38,504 nucleotides of DNA from positions 1 to 38,504 of the IMG/VR virus record IMGVR_UViG_3300023284_001148; one strand, 5' to 3'. The position numbers and the translations under genes are program-made. Shown here piece after piece: positions 15,547 to 24,078 of this stretch (its first letter is position 1; each line of letters begins with the position of its first letter). Source of the stretch: a virus. Below the pieces are notes generated by a model. The model was not told where the DNA came from. It searched no databases and saw only the letters and a program-made list of their open reading frames with translations.

Positions 15547-16579
15547 TTATACGGTTGATAAAAAACTAAAAAAGATAATCTTTCAATCTGGCAGTATTCC
15601 GGCATCGGGAACAAATAATGTTGTAGTAGATTATTCTTACCGTGCAGAGAGGCCAGTTGTTAGAACTAACGATTCAAGCGTGGCAGATATAGGAAGAACT
15701 ATCAAAAAAAGGTTTACACTTACGGATATTCAGTCTGTGGATGATGCCGAAAGAAGGGCGCAGAATCTCCTTGCTATTTTTAGTGAGCCGTTTTTATCTA
15801 CGAGAGTTATGGTGAGTCCTTCGGTAGTCGAATCATTCGATATTCAAATCGGCCAGGCAATTAGAGTTATAGACGAGAGATTGGGTTTCGATGTAATCAT
15901 GACCGTTAAGAAAAAGAAATCTAGATTTCCAGAAAACGATGTAGAGCTAGAACTTGGAGATAGAGAGTTTAGAGTAGCTTCTAATGAATATGATACAGCA
16001 TATAGATTAAAGAGGCTTGAAGAAGAACAATCAAAAGCGGGGACCTTCGTGGTTCAGATCATAGATTCAACGCATACAGAGCAAACGCAAGTGAGAGATT
16101 TTGCTCAGTCTAATAGAACTATCCAGGCTAATATCCTATATTGGAATAGTACAAGTCAGGGGACTTGGAATAGTACGTTTAATTGGGGAGATGGTACCGA
16201 GGATAGTTTTGTAGACCAATCTATCCAACACTCTCAAGATATTTATGACGAAGATTTTAATGATACAGTTTTCAAAGCGGTTGCCACTACGGCGACGTGG
16301 GGAAGCTCTGGGAGTGTGACGTTTACATCCGGACAAATAGCTGAGAGTAGCGCGATTGATTTTGACAATTCCACTATTACACAGGCCACTTTGACATCAA
16401 CGGAAGTCTCGGGAAGTTTCACTTACGAATTAACGGCTGATGGATCAACTTTTGAAACGGTAACTAGCGGCACCAGACATTTCTTTACTGCTACAGGCAC
16501 AGATTTGAGATGGCGCGCAACTGAGAACGCGGCCAGCGCGGGCGAAATTAGCAATCTTAAAGTGGAGGGATTTCATTAA
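15521..16579 (+). CDS. Baseplate hub protein, C-terminal part
   Basis: This 352-codon frame opens at the last G of the G8 tract (GTG) and has no normal start, so it is the continuation of the gene at 14725 in the +1 frame. Its first part completes the hub (VTGATETFDYTVDKKLK; SIPASGTNNVVVDYSY; DDAERRAQNLLAIFSEP; IGQAIRVIDERLGFDVIM; a domain-closing ELGDREFRV). Beyond residue about 160 come a linker helix and a beta-rich C-terminal domain (FNWGDGTEDSF, then FTYELTADGSTFETVTSGTRHFF) like carbohydrate- or fibre-attachment modules. Sequencing error, slippage and phase variation are all possible explanations of the break. Confidence 0.75.
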   Translation: MTGATETFDYTVDKKLKKIIFQSGSIPASGTNNVVVDYSYRAERPVVRTNDSSVADIGRTIKKRFTLTDIQSVDDAERRAQNLLAIFSEPFLSTRVMVSPSVVESFDIQIGQAIRVIDERLGFDVIMTVKKKKSRFPENDVELELGDREFRVASNEYDTAYRLKRLEEEQSKAGTFVVQIIDSTHTEQTQVRDFAQSNRTIQANILYWNSTSQGTWNSTFNWGDGTEDSFVDQSIQHSQDIYDEDFNDTVFKAVATTATWGSSGSVTFTSGQIAESSAIDFDNSTITQATLTSTEVSGSFTYELTADGSTFETVTSGTRHFFTATGTDLRWRATENAASAGEISNLKVEGFH

Positions 16580-16580
16580 G

Positions 16581-16590
16581 TTTTAAATAA
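16581..16590 (+). promoter_or_regulatory. TATA box before 16611
   Basis: TTTTAAATAA begins exactly 30 nt before ATG 16611 in the 31-nt gap after the hub gene. Confidence 0.6.
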
Positions 16591-16610
16591 TCTTAATGTC
16601 TTAAAGAAAA

Positions 16611-17531
16611 ATGGGAACTGGAGCAACTATTGTAAACCTCGGATTAGATATTTTAATGGATAGATTGATAACTGCTTCTCCGGCCAAAACAGCTATTTCT
16701 CAGTTTCAAGTCGGAATCGGAACCACTACTCCGGCAGTTGCAGATACGGGCCTAGAGATTGCCGTGCCGATTGATAATGGAACTGTAAATGATAATGGAG
16801 ATAATACTTTAACCGGCTCGAGTGGGGGCGATAATACGACAGATAACACAACAACCTTCAAGCCCGGGGCCGGGACGACTGATGTGACAGCTCAAGATTT
16901 AATTGCGAATAATAGTAGTGTCACGAAGATATGGACTATCGCTGATTTATCAGCACTAGGTACTAATATTACTGGAACACAACCCTTCGCTTTATGGTTT
17001 TTCATCAAGGACGCGGCTGCTTTAGCAAAATTAAAAACATCGGGGACTGCTTTAGAAGTTAAGTTGGGATCTGATTCTTCAAATTATTTTTCTAAGACTT
17101 TCGCAGTTTCGACACTTGCAACAGGATTTAATTGGATTACTTCGAATACTGTTAATGTGAATGCCTTGACAGAAACCGGCACAGTCTCGGGAAATATCGA
17201 TACCTTCATTATTGAAGTCACGACAAACAATGCGACCGATACATTTACGACAGGCGATGTGATTTACGATTTATTGCGACAATGGGCTGCTTCTGATTTA
17301 GTGAAAAATATGGAATCTGGATTTCCCTCTGATGATACCACTACTAAGGAAGTAACTAGCAGGATGATCTTGTTATCCACGGAAGCAAATGGTTTTCCCT
17401 TAACTGAATTAGCAGTTTTCAATACAGATAGTACGATTCAAATTTGGTCGCACGACGTTTTTACTTCAAGATCTAAAACAGACACGGAGGAATTTCGATT
17501 TATACAAAAAGATAGATTTATTATTGTATAG
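16611..17531 (+). CDS. Tail tip / baseplate structural protein
   Basis: A 306-residue protein rich in Thr, Asn and Asp, with start MGTGATIVNLGLDILMDRL, a middle beta domain (PFALWFFIKDAAALAKLK, ALEVKLGSDSSNYFSKTF), and an end MILLSTEANGFPLTELAVFN... like proteins that link the tail tip to fibres. It has its own promoter and sits between hub and adhesin genes. No enzymatic motif is visible. Confidence 0.65.
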   Translation: MGTGATIVNLGLDILMDRLITASPAKTAISQFQVGIGTTTPAVADTGLEIAVPIDNGTVNDNGDNTLTGSSGGDNTTDNTTTFKPGAGTTDVTAQDLIANNSSVTKIWTIADLSALGTNITGTQPFALWFFIKDAAALAKLKTSGTALEVKLGSDSSNYFSKTFAVSTLATGFNWITSNTVNVNALTETGTVSGNIDTFIIEVTTNNATDTFTTGDVIYDLLRQWAASDLVKNMESGFPSDDTTTKEVTSRMILLSTEANGFPLTELAVFNTDSTIQIWSHDVFTSRSKTDTEEFRFIQKDRFIIV

Positions 17532-17545
17532 ACCTTGTAAATACT

Positions 17546-18424
17546 ATGACATTATCCTCAGGGAACCAGGCCCAAGCAACTGATGTTAGCCCATTTGGGA
17601 ATGAATCAAATGGAGCCTTTAGTGAAAGCTCAGGCACCACAAACATTGCTCAAGGAGATGTTCAACATTACTCTACATTCTTGCTTGATACCTCAGCCAC
17701 ATTATCTGCTAGTTCTACTTCCACTAAGCCAATAATTATTAAAGTCTTCGGGAATTGCACAATTAACGGAACTGTTGATCTTATTGGAAAAGGCAATATT
17801 GCTGGAGTTGGAGCAACACCCGGAGGAGCATATTATACCGATGGCGAATTTGGGGGAAGCGGTTTCGGAATTGCCACGGGGGGCAAAAGAGTTGCTGGAG
17901 GAAGTACGAGTATATTTGGAAGAAAAGGAGGATCCCTGTTTAATTTTCAACACGGTCAACAGAGCTTTTTAATGAACGGTACTGGCGGTGGCGCAGGAGA
18001 TAGCGGAGGAAGTGGCGATACTGGAGGTGGAGGCGGGGCTTCATCAACCAATGACGGAGCAGCTGGTTCGGCTAATGGGGCCACAGATTCGGGAGCAGAT
18101 AGTAGTGGTGGAGCAGGAGGGGGTACTTTTGTGTTGTTTGTTGGTGGAACTCTAACATTCGGAGCAAGTTCTACGATTGATGTGAGCGGTGCAGCAGGAG
18201 GTAGCGCATCGGGTACTGGCGGTGGCGGTGGCGGATCCGGAGATATTTTAATTTTCCACAATGGGACTCTGACTGACAATGGAGTCACTAAAACAAAAGG
18301 AGGAGGAGCAGGCGGAACAGATACAGGAGATGCTGATGCTAATGGGGGCGCAGGAGGAGCCGGTGCTGAAATAATTGTAGCCTATGATACAATATTCTGG
18401 TCCGCAGCAGCCTATTCGACTTAA
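17546..18424 (+). CDS. Glycine-rich adhesin-like tail protein
   Basis: A 292-residue protein. A beta-helix-like N-terminal part (residues about 40-85: KPIIIKVFGNCTINGTVDLIG) is followed by Gly-rich blocks (GTGGGAGDSGGSGDTGGGGGA; GGAGGGTFVLFVGG; SGAAGGSASGTGGGGGGSG; KGGGAGGTDTGDADANGGAG, each quoted in part). Poly-Gly blocks separated by short hydrophobic strands are typical of phage tip adhesins, where Gly-rich helices pack in a sandwich and the loops bind receptors. A role in receptor binding is inferred. A TATA-like ATTTATTATT lies in the end of the preceding gene, about 29 nt upstream. Confidence 0.65.
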   Translation: MTLSSGNQAQATDVSPFGNESNGAFSESSGTTNIAQGDVQHYSTFLLDTSATLSASSTSTKPIIIKVFGNCTINGTVDLIGKGNIAGVGATPGGAYYTDGEFGGSGFGIATGGKRVAGGSTSIFGRKGGSLFNFQHGQQSFLMNGTGGGAGDSGGSGDTGGGGGASSTNDGAAGSANGATDSGADSSGGAGGGTFVLFVGGTLTFGASSTIDVSGAAGGSASGTGGGGGGSGDILIFHNGTLTDNGVTKTKGGGAGGTDTGDADANGGAGGAGAEIIVAYDTIFWSAAAYST

Positions 18425-18425
18425 A

Positions 18426-18614
18426 ATGGACAAAGGATTTACGAACAAGGAAATGCTTCAAATTGTGATTAAAGATTTAGCTGAAATTAAGAAAATAGTT
18501 TATATGACAAACGGAAAAGTCAAATTTCACACGAAGATGATTTACGCTCTCGCGGGTGGTGGACTGACAATTACCCTGGCATTAATTGGGTGGTTACTAA
18601 CGATAGCATCATAA
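18426..18614 (+). CDS. XhlA/holin-like small membrane protein
   Basis: The ATG at 18426, one base after the preceding stop, gives 62 residues: a charged amphipathic helix (FTNKEMLQIVIKDLAEIKKI) and one C-terminal membrane helix (MIYALAGGGLTITLALIGWLL). This arrangement is like XhlA-type haemolysin/holin partners. It is followed by a second small membrane gene, a common pairing in lysis cassettes. No endolysin was found nearby, so a holin role is tentative; a tail-linked membrane protein is the alternative. Confidence 0.6.
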   Translation: MDKGFTNKEMLQIVIKDLAEIKKIVYMTNGKVKFHTKMIYALAGGGLTITLALIGWLLTIAS

Positions 18615-18625
18615 AGGGGGTAAAT

Positions 18626-18787
18626 ATGGAAAAATCATTTTTGAAATCTAAAACTGTTCAGGGGATTCTATTGGCAGTTGTAGGCGCTCTTTTGGGCGTT
18701 TGGTCTGGAGCATCAGAATTTAGCCTGACTATTGTAACGGCTGGTCTTGGTTGGGCTGGATATGGATTAAGAGACGCATTGGATTAA
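18626..18787 (+). CDS. Holin-like protein with two membrane helices
   Basis: ATG 18626 follows AAGGGGG at 18614-18620. The 53-residue product has a short basic start (MEKSFLKSKTVQ), a hydrophobic helix (GILLAVVGALLGVWSG) and a second one (LTIVTAGLGWAGYGLRDA). Size and topology match class II-like phage holins. With the preceding gene it forms a candidate membrane-disruption pair for virus release. Confidence 0.6.
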   Translation: MEKSFLKSKTVQGILLAVVGALLGVWSGASEFSLTIVTAGLGWAGYGLRDALD

Positions 18788-18794
18788 AACGATA

Positions 18795-18804
18795 CATTTA
18801 TTTA
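18795..18804 (+). promoter_or_regulatory. Class B promoter, fibre operon
   Basis: CATTTATTTA starts 30 nt before ATG 18826, then a T/C-rich initiator region ends in six T before ATG. The T-rich stretch could also stop upstream transcripts. Confidence 0.7.
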
Positions 18805-18825
18805 TTTTCTTTTCTTTAGTTTTTT

Positions 18826-20088
18826 ATGGGCAACCTAAAATCTTCAGACATCGACAATATTGAGCACGCTATAACTCCTACAGCAAGAAGAGTTTTACCT
18901 GTTGATACTACCGGCACCGCAATAAGTTCTTCAAATCCTTTCCCAGTTTCGGGAGATGGATTAATAGTTACTAATGCAATAGATCAAACTGCCTTCGATT
19001 TAAATGCGGCCGCTTTCTCAGAAACGACAAGTATTTCTAATGATTATATTTTTGATAGTATTGAATTGAACTTTTCTACAACAGAAAGTAAAACAATCAC
19101 AATAACGAGTTCAGATGGAACTATTCTTTTAGGAGGAACGGTTGATACCTCTTCTCAAAATCTACTTAGAAACACAACCAAACAGCATTTTAACCTTCTC
19201 TTCAACCAAGCGTTTAACGCTAACGAAAACCTTACTGTCGATGTTACTCAATTTAGTTCAGCCGGAACTATGGATTGCATCTTAAAAGTTCAAGAAGGGA
19301 GTTCGAATTTACTTGGAAATCCGGTATTGGGCGCAGGTACCGCAATCATCGGCACAACCCAGGAATATTTTCATCAGATCTCTCAAGGAAATATAGCCAA
19401 TAATGTGGCAGTTAACATATTGGCGAATAATAGTAATGTGGCAACAACACAGGAAACCGTTTGGGGGGAGAGCGGCCTATATACGTTTCCATCCTCGGCG
19501 AGTACGATGACAATATCGAGTTCTGATGCGAACGATACGAGTGCTGGGACAGGTTTGAGAACTGTAATAGTTGAAGGTCTTGATACGAATTATTTAGAAA
19601 TCACAGAAACTGTCACGTTGAACGGACAAACTGGAGTGACAACTTCTAACTCCTATCTGAGAATTAATAGGTTGATCGGAGCCACTGCCGGATCAACAAA
19701 CAGCAACGAGGGAATAGTCTATATTGGTACGGGGAGCATCACAGCAGGTAAACCAGCGAATGTTTTCAATTTAGCCCAGATAGGATCAAACATTAGCCAT
19801 AGTGGAGTTTACACCGTCCCGGCGAGTAAATTCTTTTATATTCCAAGTGCGATTTTCTCGGTGGAGAGCGGAAAGTTCGTTGAAATAACGTTACTCACTG
19901 CGGCGGAAAATGGAATACCTTTAGAGCTTACTGAGTGGGATATATCTGGAGCGGTTATGGTTTTCAACTCTCAGATAAGCAAAGGAGTTCCCCAGAAGAC
20001 AGATATAGAACTTAGAGCACAAAATTCAACGGGAGGTGGAGGCGATGCCAGAGTTAAGGCGACTTTATTTGGCGTCTTAACAGGATAA
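18826..20088 (+). CDS. Tail fibre/structural protein
   Basis: A 420-residue Ser/Thr/Asn-rich beta protein with no Cys pair or enzyme motif; it reads as two or three beta-sandwich domains (FDSIELNFSTTESKTITITSS; TVWGESGLYTFPSSASTMTI; GVYTVPASKFFYIPSAIFSV, quoted in part). The opening MGNLKSSDIDNIEHAITP and VLPVDTTGTAISSSNPFPV resemble phage virion proteins of the fibre region. The stop overlaps the next gene (TAATG); three further structural genes follow without promoters. Confidence 0.65.
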   Translation: MGNLKSSDIDNIEHAITPTARRVLPVDTTGTAISSSNPFPVSGDGLIVTNAIDQTAFDLNAAAFSETTSISNDYIFDSIELNFSTTESKTITITSSDGTILLGGTVDTSSQNLLRNTTKQHFNLLFNQAFNANENLTVDVTQFSSAGTMDCILKVQEGSSNLLGNPVLGAGTAIIGTTQEYFHQISQGNIANNVAVNILANNSNVATTQETVWGESGLYTFPSSASTMTISSSDANDTSAGTGLRTVIVEGLDTNYLEITETVTLNGQTGVTTSNSYLRINRLIGATAGSTNSNEGIVYIGTGSITAGKPANVFNLAQIGSNISHSGVYTVPASKFFYIPSAIFSVESGKFVEITLLTAAENGIPLELTEWDISGAVMVFNSQISKGVPQKTDIELRAQNSTGGGGDARVKATLFGVLTG

Positions 20089-20399
20089 TGGCTCAAACAA
20101 TTAGAAGAACTAGGAACGAGAATGATACGGTCGATATTAGCAGCACAATCGCACTCAATGCTTCAACTAGCACGACAATAACATCTTCCAACACAGCAAG
20201 AATTTACTTCATTTTTCATAATCCTTCAAATAAAAATGTCTGGTTGAAATTACAGGCAGCAAGTGTTGATAATGACAAGAAAGGGATATTTGTTGAAAAG
20301 GGTGGCTTTTGGGAAATGCCACCCGATAATATTTACAACGGAGAAATTAGTGCAATCGCAGATGTTGATGCGCCAGGTGTGTACTATACCGAATACTGA
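20088..20399 (+). CDS. Small beta-rich virion protein
   Basis: 103 residues with immunoglobulin-like beta pattern: IALNASTSTTITSSNTARIYFIF and NPSNKNVWLKLQAASVDNDKKG (in part), then a Trp/Pro loop FWEMPPDN and GVYYTEY. Overlaps both neighbours. Probably a fibre-attached or capsid-attached small domain. Confidence 0.6.
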   Translation: MAQTIRRTRNENDTVDISSTIALNASTSTTITSSNTARIYFIFHNPSNKNVWLKLQAASVDNDKKGIFVEKGGFWEMPPDNIYNGEISAIADVDAPGVYYTEY

Positions 20400-20716
20400 T
20401 GGGAACAAAATTTAGTGAACATATAGAAACTGGACTTGACGCAAATTCTGTTGGAGATGTATCAACAAGTCTAGAAATTAAAGAAAATTCTGTAGTAACT
20501 ATGCAAGTTATTGCTAGTAGTGGAGGCAACACAACACATATAATAGATTTGCAATGCTCTGCAAATAATTCTAATTGGCACAATGTAACAAGCGGAAGTG
20601 TGAACCAGATAGGGATAGTAGATGGTTTGACTGTTGGAGCTAGGTACATTAGAGCAAGAGTATCAACAGCAGAAGGGAGCGCGTCTATTGTGGATGTGTA
20701 TTTACAGGCAAAATAA
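20399..20716 (+). CDS. Small virion protein, discoidin/Ig-like
   Basis: 105 residues, overlapping the previous stop by TGATG. Its pattern (VVTMQVIASSGG, HIIDLQCSANNSNWHNVTSG, GARYIRARVSTAEGSASIVDVYLQ) matches phage domains that bind the outer virion or glycans: strand, SxDGxxW-like NSNWHNV, and a final RYIRARV. Likely part of the tail fibre complex. Confidence 0.6.
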   Translation: MGTKFSEHIETGLDANSVGDVSTSLEIKENSVVTMQVIASSGGNTTHIIDLQCSANNSNWHNVTSGSVNQIGIVDGLTVGARYIRARVSTAEGSASIVDVYLQAK

Positions 20717-20717
20717 A

Positions 20718-23228
20718 ATGGTACAAAATTGTGTTCGACAGATTATTGACGGTGTGGATAAGTCTAATGTAGAAAATATCTCAGTTAACGATTTATCAGA
20801 TGCTACGATTACGGGAACTCCAGCGGATAATGAAGTATTGGCTTTTGATGCTGGAACAAGTGAGTGGATAAATCAAACTGCTAGTGAGGCTGGCCTTGAT
20901 GCACTATTTGTATCACTATCTGGGGACACAATGACGGGGACTCTGAATATAAATAAGAATGGGCAGGCCTTGCTAATTGATGTTGGAACATCGACAATAT
21001 TTCCTTCTTTCCAAGTTGGAAATATAACCGACGACAAAAACTATATGTACACAACAAAAAGCGCACTAATTGGCGAGGCGGTTCCAGACTTTTCTATGGT
21101 TCTTTTTGCTCCAGATAAATGGCCACAATTTACTATGGAAAGGCAGAATAGTAATACATTCGATATTGATTATGAAGGTGAGATTAATGGAGTTCCCGGG
21201 TGGGTCATATCAACAAGTGGTAGTGACACAATAAGAATACAACCAGGAAATGACATCTTTCAAGTAGAAGGAAAATTTCAAATAGGTCAGCCATTCGCAA
21301 CACAAGTTGGGGGAACTGCGGGTTTTGTAGAGTGGTTCCATGACGGTACAGACGGATTTATCACCTCTTCGTTAGGGGCAATATTTATACCGCAACTTGA
21401 TCTAGGTGGAAACTCTCTCAAGAGCCTAGGAGATTCTACAACAGAAATTGACGTAAGGAGAACGATTTCTGGTTTAGATAATACCAATGTTACCGGAGTG
21501 GGAACTATGCGGATGGGAGGTGATTTTACATTCGCAACAGATCTAACTTACAAAGTAGAGATAACTACTGGCGGAGAAATTGGGACGGCGATCTATAAAT
21601 GGTCCGATGATGGCGGTGCCTCTTTTGATGAAGAAAACATTACAACATCGGTTTCTCCTAGAAACATGAATAATGGTTTAAAAGTCTGGTTTATCGGGGC
21701 TGCGGGAACAGATTTTAACGCGGGTGATTTTGCCACTATTACTGCGATAGGAACAAATAACCAAAAAAAGACTTTCCAGGTTGATACAACAAATGATAAA
21801 GTATTATCCGGAGGCAATCTAACTATTGGAATAGGGGCTGCTGGAGTTGATTACACGTTAACTTTTGATGGGGAAAATGCCGATGGGGTTATGACTTGGA
21901 TGGAGGACGAAAGCCAGTTTAAATTTAGCGATGAAATAGATATGAACACAAATAAGATTGTGAATGTGGTTGATCCAACACTTGCACAAGACGCAGCAAC
22001 CAAGAACTATGTTGATACTACGGCAACAGCCAACCCTCTATATGTAGCTGTCGCAGGGGACAACATGACGGGAGCCCTTACCGTAGACACTACTATAAGC
22101 GCAACCGGAAATATCGATGGAGCCAAAATATCTGCCACCGCAGCCTCCTCCGCATCGGCTCCAGCTTTCTTTTTCGCAATGGATACAAACACAGGATTCT
22201 TCAGAGTAATAGATGACGCGTTCTCATTTGCAGCGGGTGGAGTAGAAATGTTACGATTACATGAAACCACTCAAGATATAGCTATTTTCAATCCAAACAA
22301 TCTTGACATTGACTTTAGAGTTGCGACTGACACAATAACAAACGCCCTGTTCATCAATGGAGCTGATGGTGTGGTAACAATGGGGCAAATGTCCTCAGCA
22401 GGATTTCTTAAAAACACCGCAGCCGGAGTTTTAAGCGGAGGAAACTCAATAGACATATCAGCCGATACAAACCTAGTAGGAGGTACTGGAATAACCCTAA
22501 CAGATGATACCCTATCAACAACTGACGGTGAAATAGACCATGACCAGTTATTAAATTTTGTAGGCAATGAACATTTAGATTGGACAGCAGATCAGGGAGC
22601 GAGCAATATAGATAACAACAATATCACAGCTTTGCCGGTGGCCAACACCGCCCTAATAGCAGGAACAAATATTACTTTATCAACGAATACCCTGAATGTT
22701 GATGATGCTTTTCTAGTTAATGATGCAGATGACACAAGTACAGGAACAATTACGGCGGCAGGCTTCGCAGTTTCCATGACCGCAGGAGAGAATATCACAG
22801 ATGGAGATGTTGTTTTTATTTCCTCTGCGAATAATGTGCAGAGAGTCACAGGGGATTTATCTACGATAATTGGAGTTGGTAATGAAACAATAACAAGCGG
22901 AAACCCAATAAATATAATCATAGTGGGAAAGAAAGTTGTAACATGCACTGGAACAGTAGCGGTGGGAGATTTATTAGTGGGATCTGCAACAGGCAAAGTA
23001 AAAACATTCACAGCAGATACTTCAGTATCAACAAACACCACCGGAGATCATAGTCATACAGTGCCAAGTGGAGCACAAAGAACTGAAAGCGAAACCAGCA
23101 CAGATGGAGATCATAGTCATACAGTGGCTCTAGTGGCGGGGGATTATGCTGGTGGAAGAATAATAGGTAAAGCTTTAACTGGTGGAACCGATACAACTAT
23201 TACAATGATAGTAGGAGTAATGGGATGA
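20718..23228 (+). CDS. Long tail fibre protein
   Basis: The in-frame ATG at 20718, two bases after the previous stop, is preferred over a TTG at 20634; it gives 836 residues. Repeats typical of tail fibres are clear: VSLSGDTMTGTLNINKNG, DAATKNYVDTT, VAVAGDNMTGALTVDTT, GTGITLTDDTL, GTNITLSTNTL. The C-terminal about 170 residues (AGENITDGDVVFISSANNVQRV; GDLLVGSATGKV; IIGKALTGGTDTTITMIVG) resemble small virion stabilisation domains of the DUF2190 type, interrupted by two copies of GDHSHTV, a His pair arrangement that can bind a metal in fibre shafts. It probably makes the receptor-contacting fibre. Confidence 0.8.
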   Translation: MVQNCVRQIIDGVDKSNVENISVNDLSDATITGTPADNEVLAFDAGTSEWINQTASEAGLDALFVSLSGDTMTGTLNINKNGQALLIDVGTSTIFPSFQVGNITDDKNYMYTTKSALIGEAVPDFSMVLFAPDKWPQFTMERQNSNTFDIDYEGEINGVPGWVISTSGSDTIRIQPGNDIFQVEGKFQIGQPFATQVGGTAGFVEWFHDGTDGFITSSLGAIFIPQLDLGGNSLKSLGDSTTEIDVRRTISGLDNTNVTGVGTMRMGGDFTFATDLTYKVEITTGGEIGTAIYKWSDDGGASFDEENITTSVSPRNMNNGLKVWFIGAAGTDFNAGDFATITAIGTNNQKKTFQVDTTNDKVLSGGNLTIGIGAAGVDYTLTFDGENADGVMTWMEDESQFKFSDEIDMNTNKIVNVVDPTLAQDAATKNYVDTTATANPLYVAVAGDNMTGALTVDTTISATGNIDGAKISATAASSASAPAFFFAMDTNTGFFRVIDDAFSFAAGGVEMLRLHETTQDIAIFNPNNLDIDFRVATDTITNALFINGADGVVTMGQMSSAGFLKNTAAGVLSGGNSIDISADTNLVGGTGITLTDDTLSTTDGEIDHDQLLNFVGNEHLDWTADQGASNIDNNNITALPVANTALIAGTNITLSTNTLNVDDAFLVNDADDTSTGTITAAGFAVSMTAGENITDGDVVFISSANNVQRVTGDLSTIIGVGNETITSGNPINIIIVGKKVVTCTGTVAVGDLLVGSATGKVKTFTADTSVSTNTTGDHSHTVPSGAQRTESETSTDGDHSHTVALVAGDYAGGRIIGKALTGGTDTTITMIVGVMG
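23043..23126 (+). repeat. In-frame 21-nt direct repeat in fibre gene
   Basis: The same 21 bases (GGAGATCATAGTCATACAGT plus G) occur at 23043-23063 and 23106-23126, exactly 63 nt apart, each coding GDHSHTV. The perfect DNA identity suggests a recent duplication or conversion within the fibre tip. Confidence 0.85.
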
Positions 23229-23668
23229 TCTGGGAAGATAGATGGGATGAGAAAAAAGCATCGTATAAAATCAAAACTAAGCTTACTTGGAATGATTTTA
23301 TCGATGGACTGCCTCAAGAGCTACCCGAACCCTTAGACTTAAATGCAATAGGAGGGTTAACAAGGAATGGGTGGACTGACAAGGACATAGATTTCTACAT
23401 GGACAATCCCAATGAAAACGAGGTAAAAATCTACAGAAACGCTCTAAAAACAATGACCCTAGAAATATTCAATAAACCAAGTGATCTCGGTAACACGATA
23501 TTTATGTTAGAACCCAGACCCATTCCAATATTACTATATGTCAATGGAATATTAAAAGACAGAGAAGAACTAAAAGCATTGGTTACGGAACAACCAACAA
23601 AGGCTTTACTAAAACCCAAGGACATCATAGATATAGAAGCTAGACTGACGGCTTTGGAAACTAATTGA
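23225..23668 (+). CDS. Protein after fibre gene, possible fibre chaperone
   Basis: 147 residues, overlapping the fibre stop by ATGA. N-terminus WEDRWDEKKASYKIKTKLTW is basic-aromatic; the middle has GLTRNGWTDKDIDFYMDNP; the end LKPKDIIDIEARLTALETN looks helical. Genes placed directly after a tail fibre often encode fibre assembly proteins or short fibre tips. No family recognised. Confidence 0.6.
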   Translation: MIWEDRWDEKKASYKIKTKLTWNDFIDGLPQELPEPLDLNAIGGLTRNGWTDKDIDFYMDNPNENEVKIYRNALKTMTLEIFNKPSDLGNTIFMLEPRPIPILLYVNGILKDREELKALVTEQPTKALLKPKDIIDIEARLTALETN

Positions 23669-23677
23669 GACGTGATA

Positions 23678-23857
23678 ATGACAAGGGAAAAAGAAGTTAA
23701 AACTCTTGAAGCTTTGATGGATGCACTAGAGGCGCAGAAACAAACAGTTGCCCACAATCTAGCTGAAACGGAATTAATTCTTGATAGGATCTTAGATTAT
23801 CAATTTGAATACAAACAACTAACAGGAAAATATTATCACAGAAAACATTACACATAG
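23678..23857 (+). CDS. Small coiled-coil protein
   Basis: 59 residues from ATG 23678 (a GTG lies two codons earlier). Almost entirely helical with heptads (KEVKTLEALMDALEAQKQTV, NLAETELILDRILDYQFEYK), and a Tyr/His/Lys tail (YYHRKHYT). Sits at the end of the fibre operon before a new promoter. Function unknown; oligomerisation is likely. Confidence 0.55.
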   Translation: MTREKEVKTLEALMDALEAQKQTVAHNLAETELILDRILDYQFEYKQLTGKYYHRKHYT

Positions 23858-23861
23858 TTAA

Positions 23862-23871
23862 TTTTATAAAG
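23862..23871 (+). promoter_or_regulatory. Class A promoter before 23892
   Basis: TTTTATAAAG starts 30 nt before ATG 23892, with AGTTATAATTTGT right before the start; both parts match the helicase promoter. Confidence 0.7.
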
Positions 23872-23891
23872 TCTAAATAGTTATAATTTGT

Positions 23892-24077
23892 ATGGACACG
23901 AAAGAGGTAATTGAGAAAAAGCTATCCCAAGCTAAACTAGATCTTGAAAAAGAAAAGGTTGAGATGAGGACAATACAAAATCAGAGCCAAGCCTTGCAGA
24001 AGAAATTTGGGGAGCACGCTGTAAAGGGCAGGGATTTGCAAAGTAAAATCGAAGCCTATGAAGAGCTTTTAAAGTAA
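23892..24077 (+). CDS. Coiled-coil protein of regulatory cluster
   Basis: 61 residues with continuous heptad pattern (KKLSQAKLDLEKEKVEMRTI... KIEAYEELLK). Leaderless, class A promoter. It is followed after two bases by a winged-helix gene, so it may pair with that regulator. No enzymatic motif. Confidence 0.6.
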   Translation: MDTKEVIEKKLSQAKLDLEKEKVEMRTIQNQSQALQKKFGEHAVKGRDLQSKIEAYEELLK

Positions 24078-24078
24078 C

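Noticed and set aside
17956-18288. Minus-strand open frame opposite the second glycine-rich gene
   Set aside because: Same composition artefact (Pro-rich antisense); no promoter or ribosome site on the minus strand.
20634-20717. Longer fibre start at TTG 20634
   Set aside because: It would overlap the previous gene by 83 nt, and the ATG at 20718 is two bases after that gene's stop, matching the spacing used elsewhere.
22592-23041. Minus-strand 149-codon frame inside the fibre gene
   Set aside because: Antisense shadow of a Thr/Val/Ala-rich fibre; all real genes in the genome are on the + strand.
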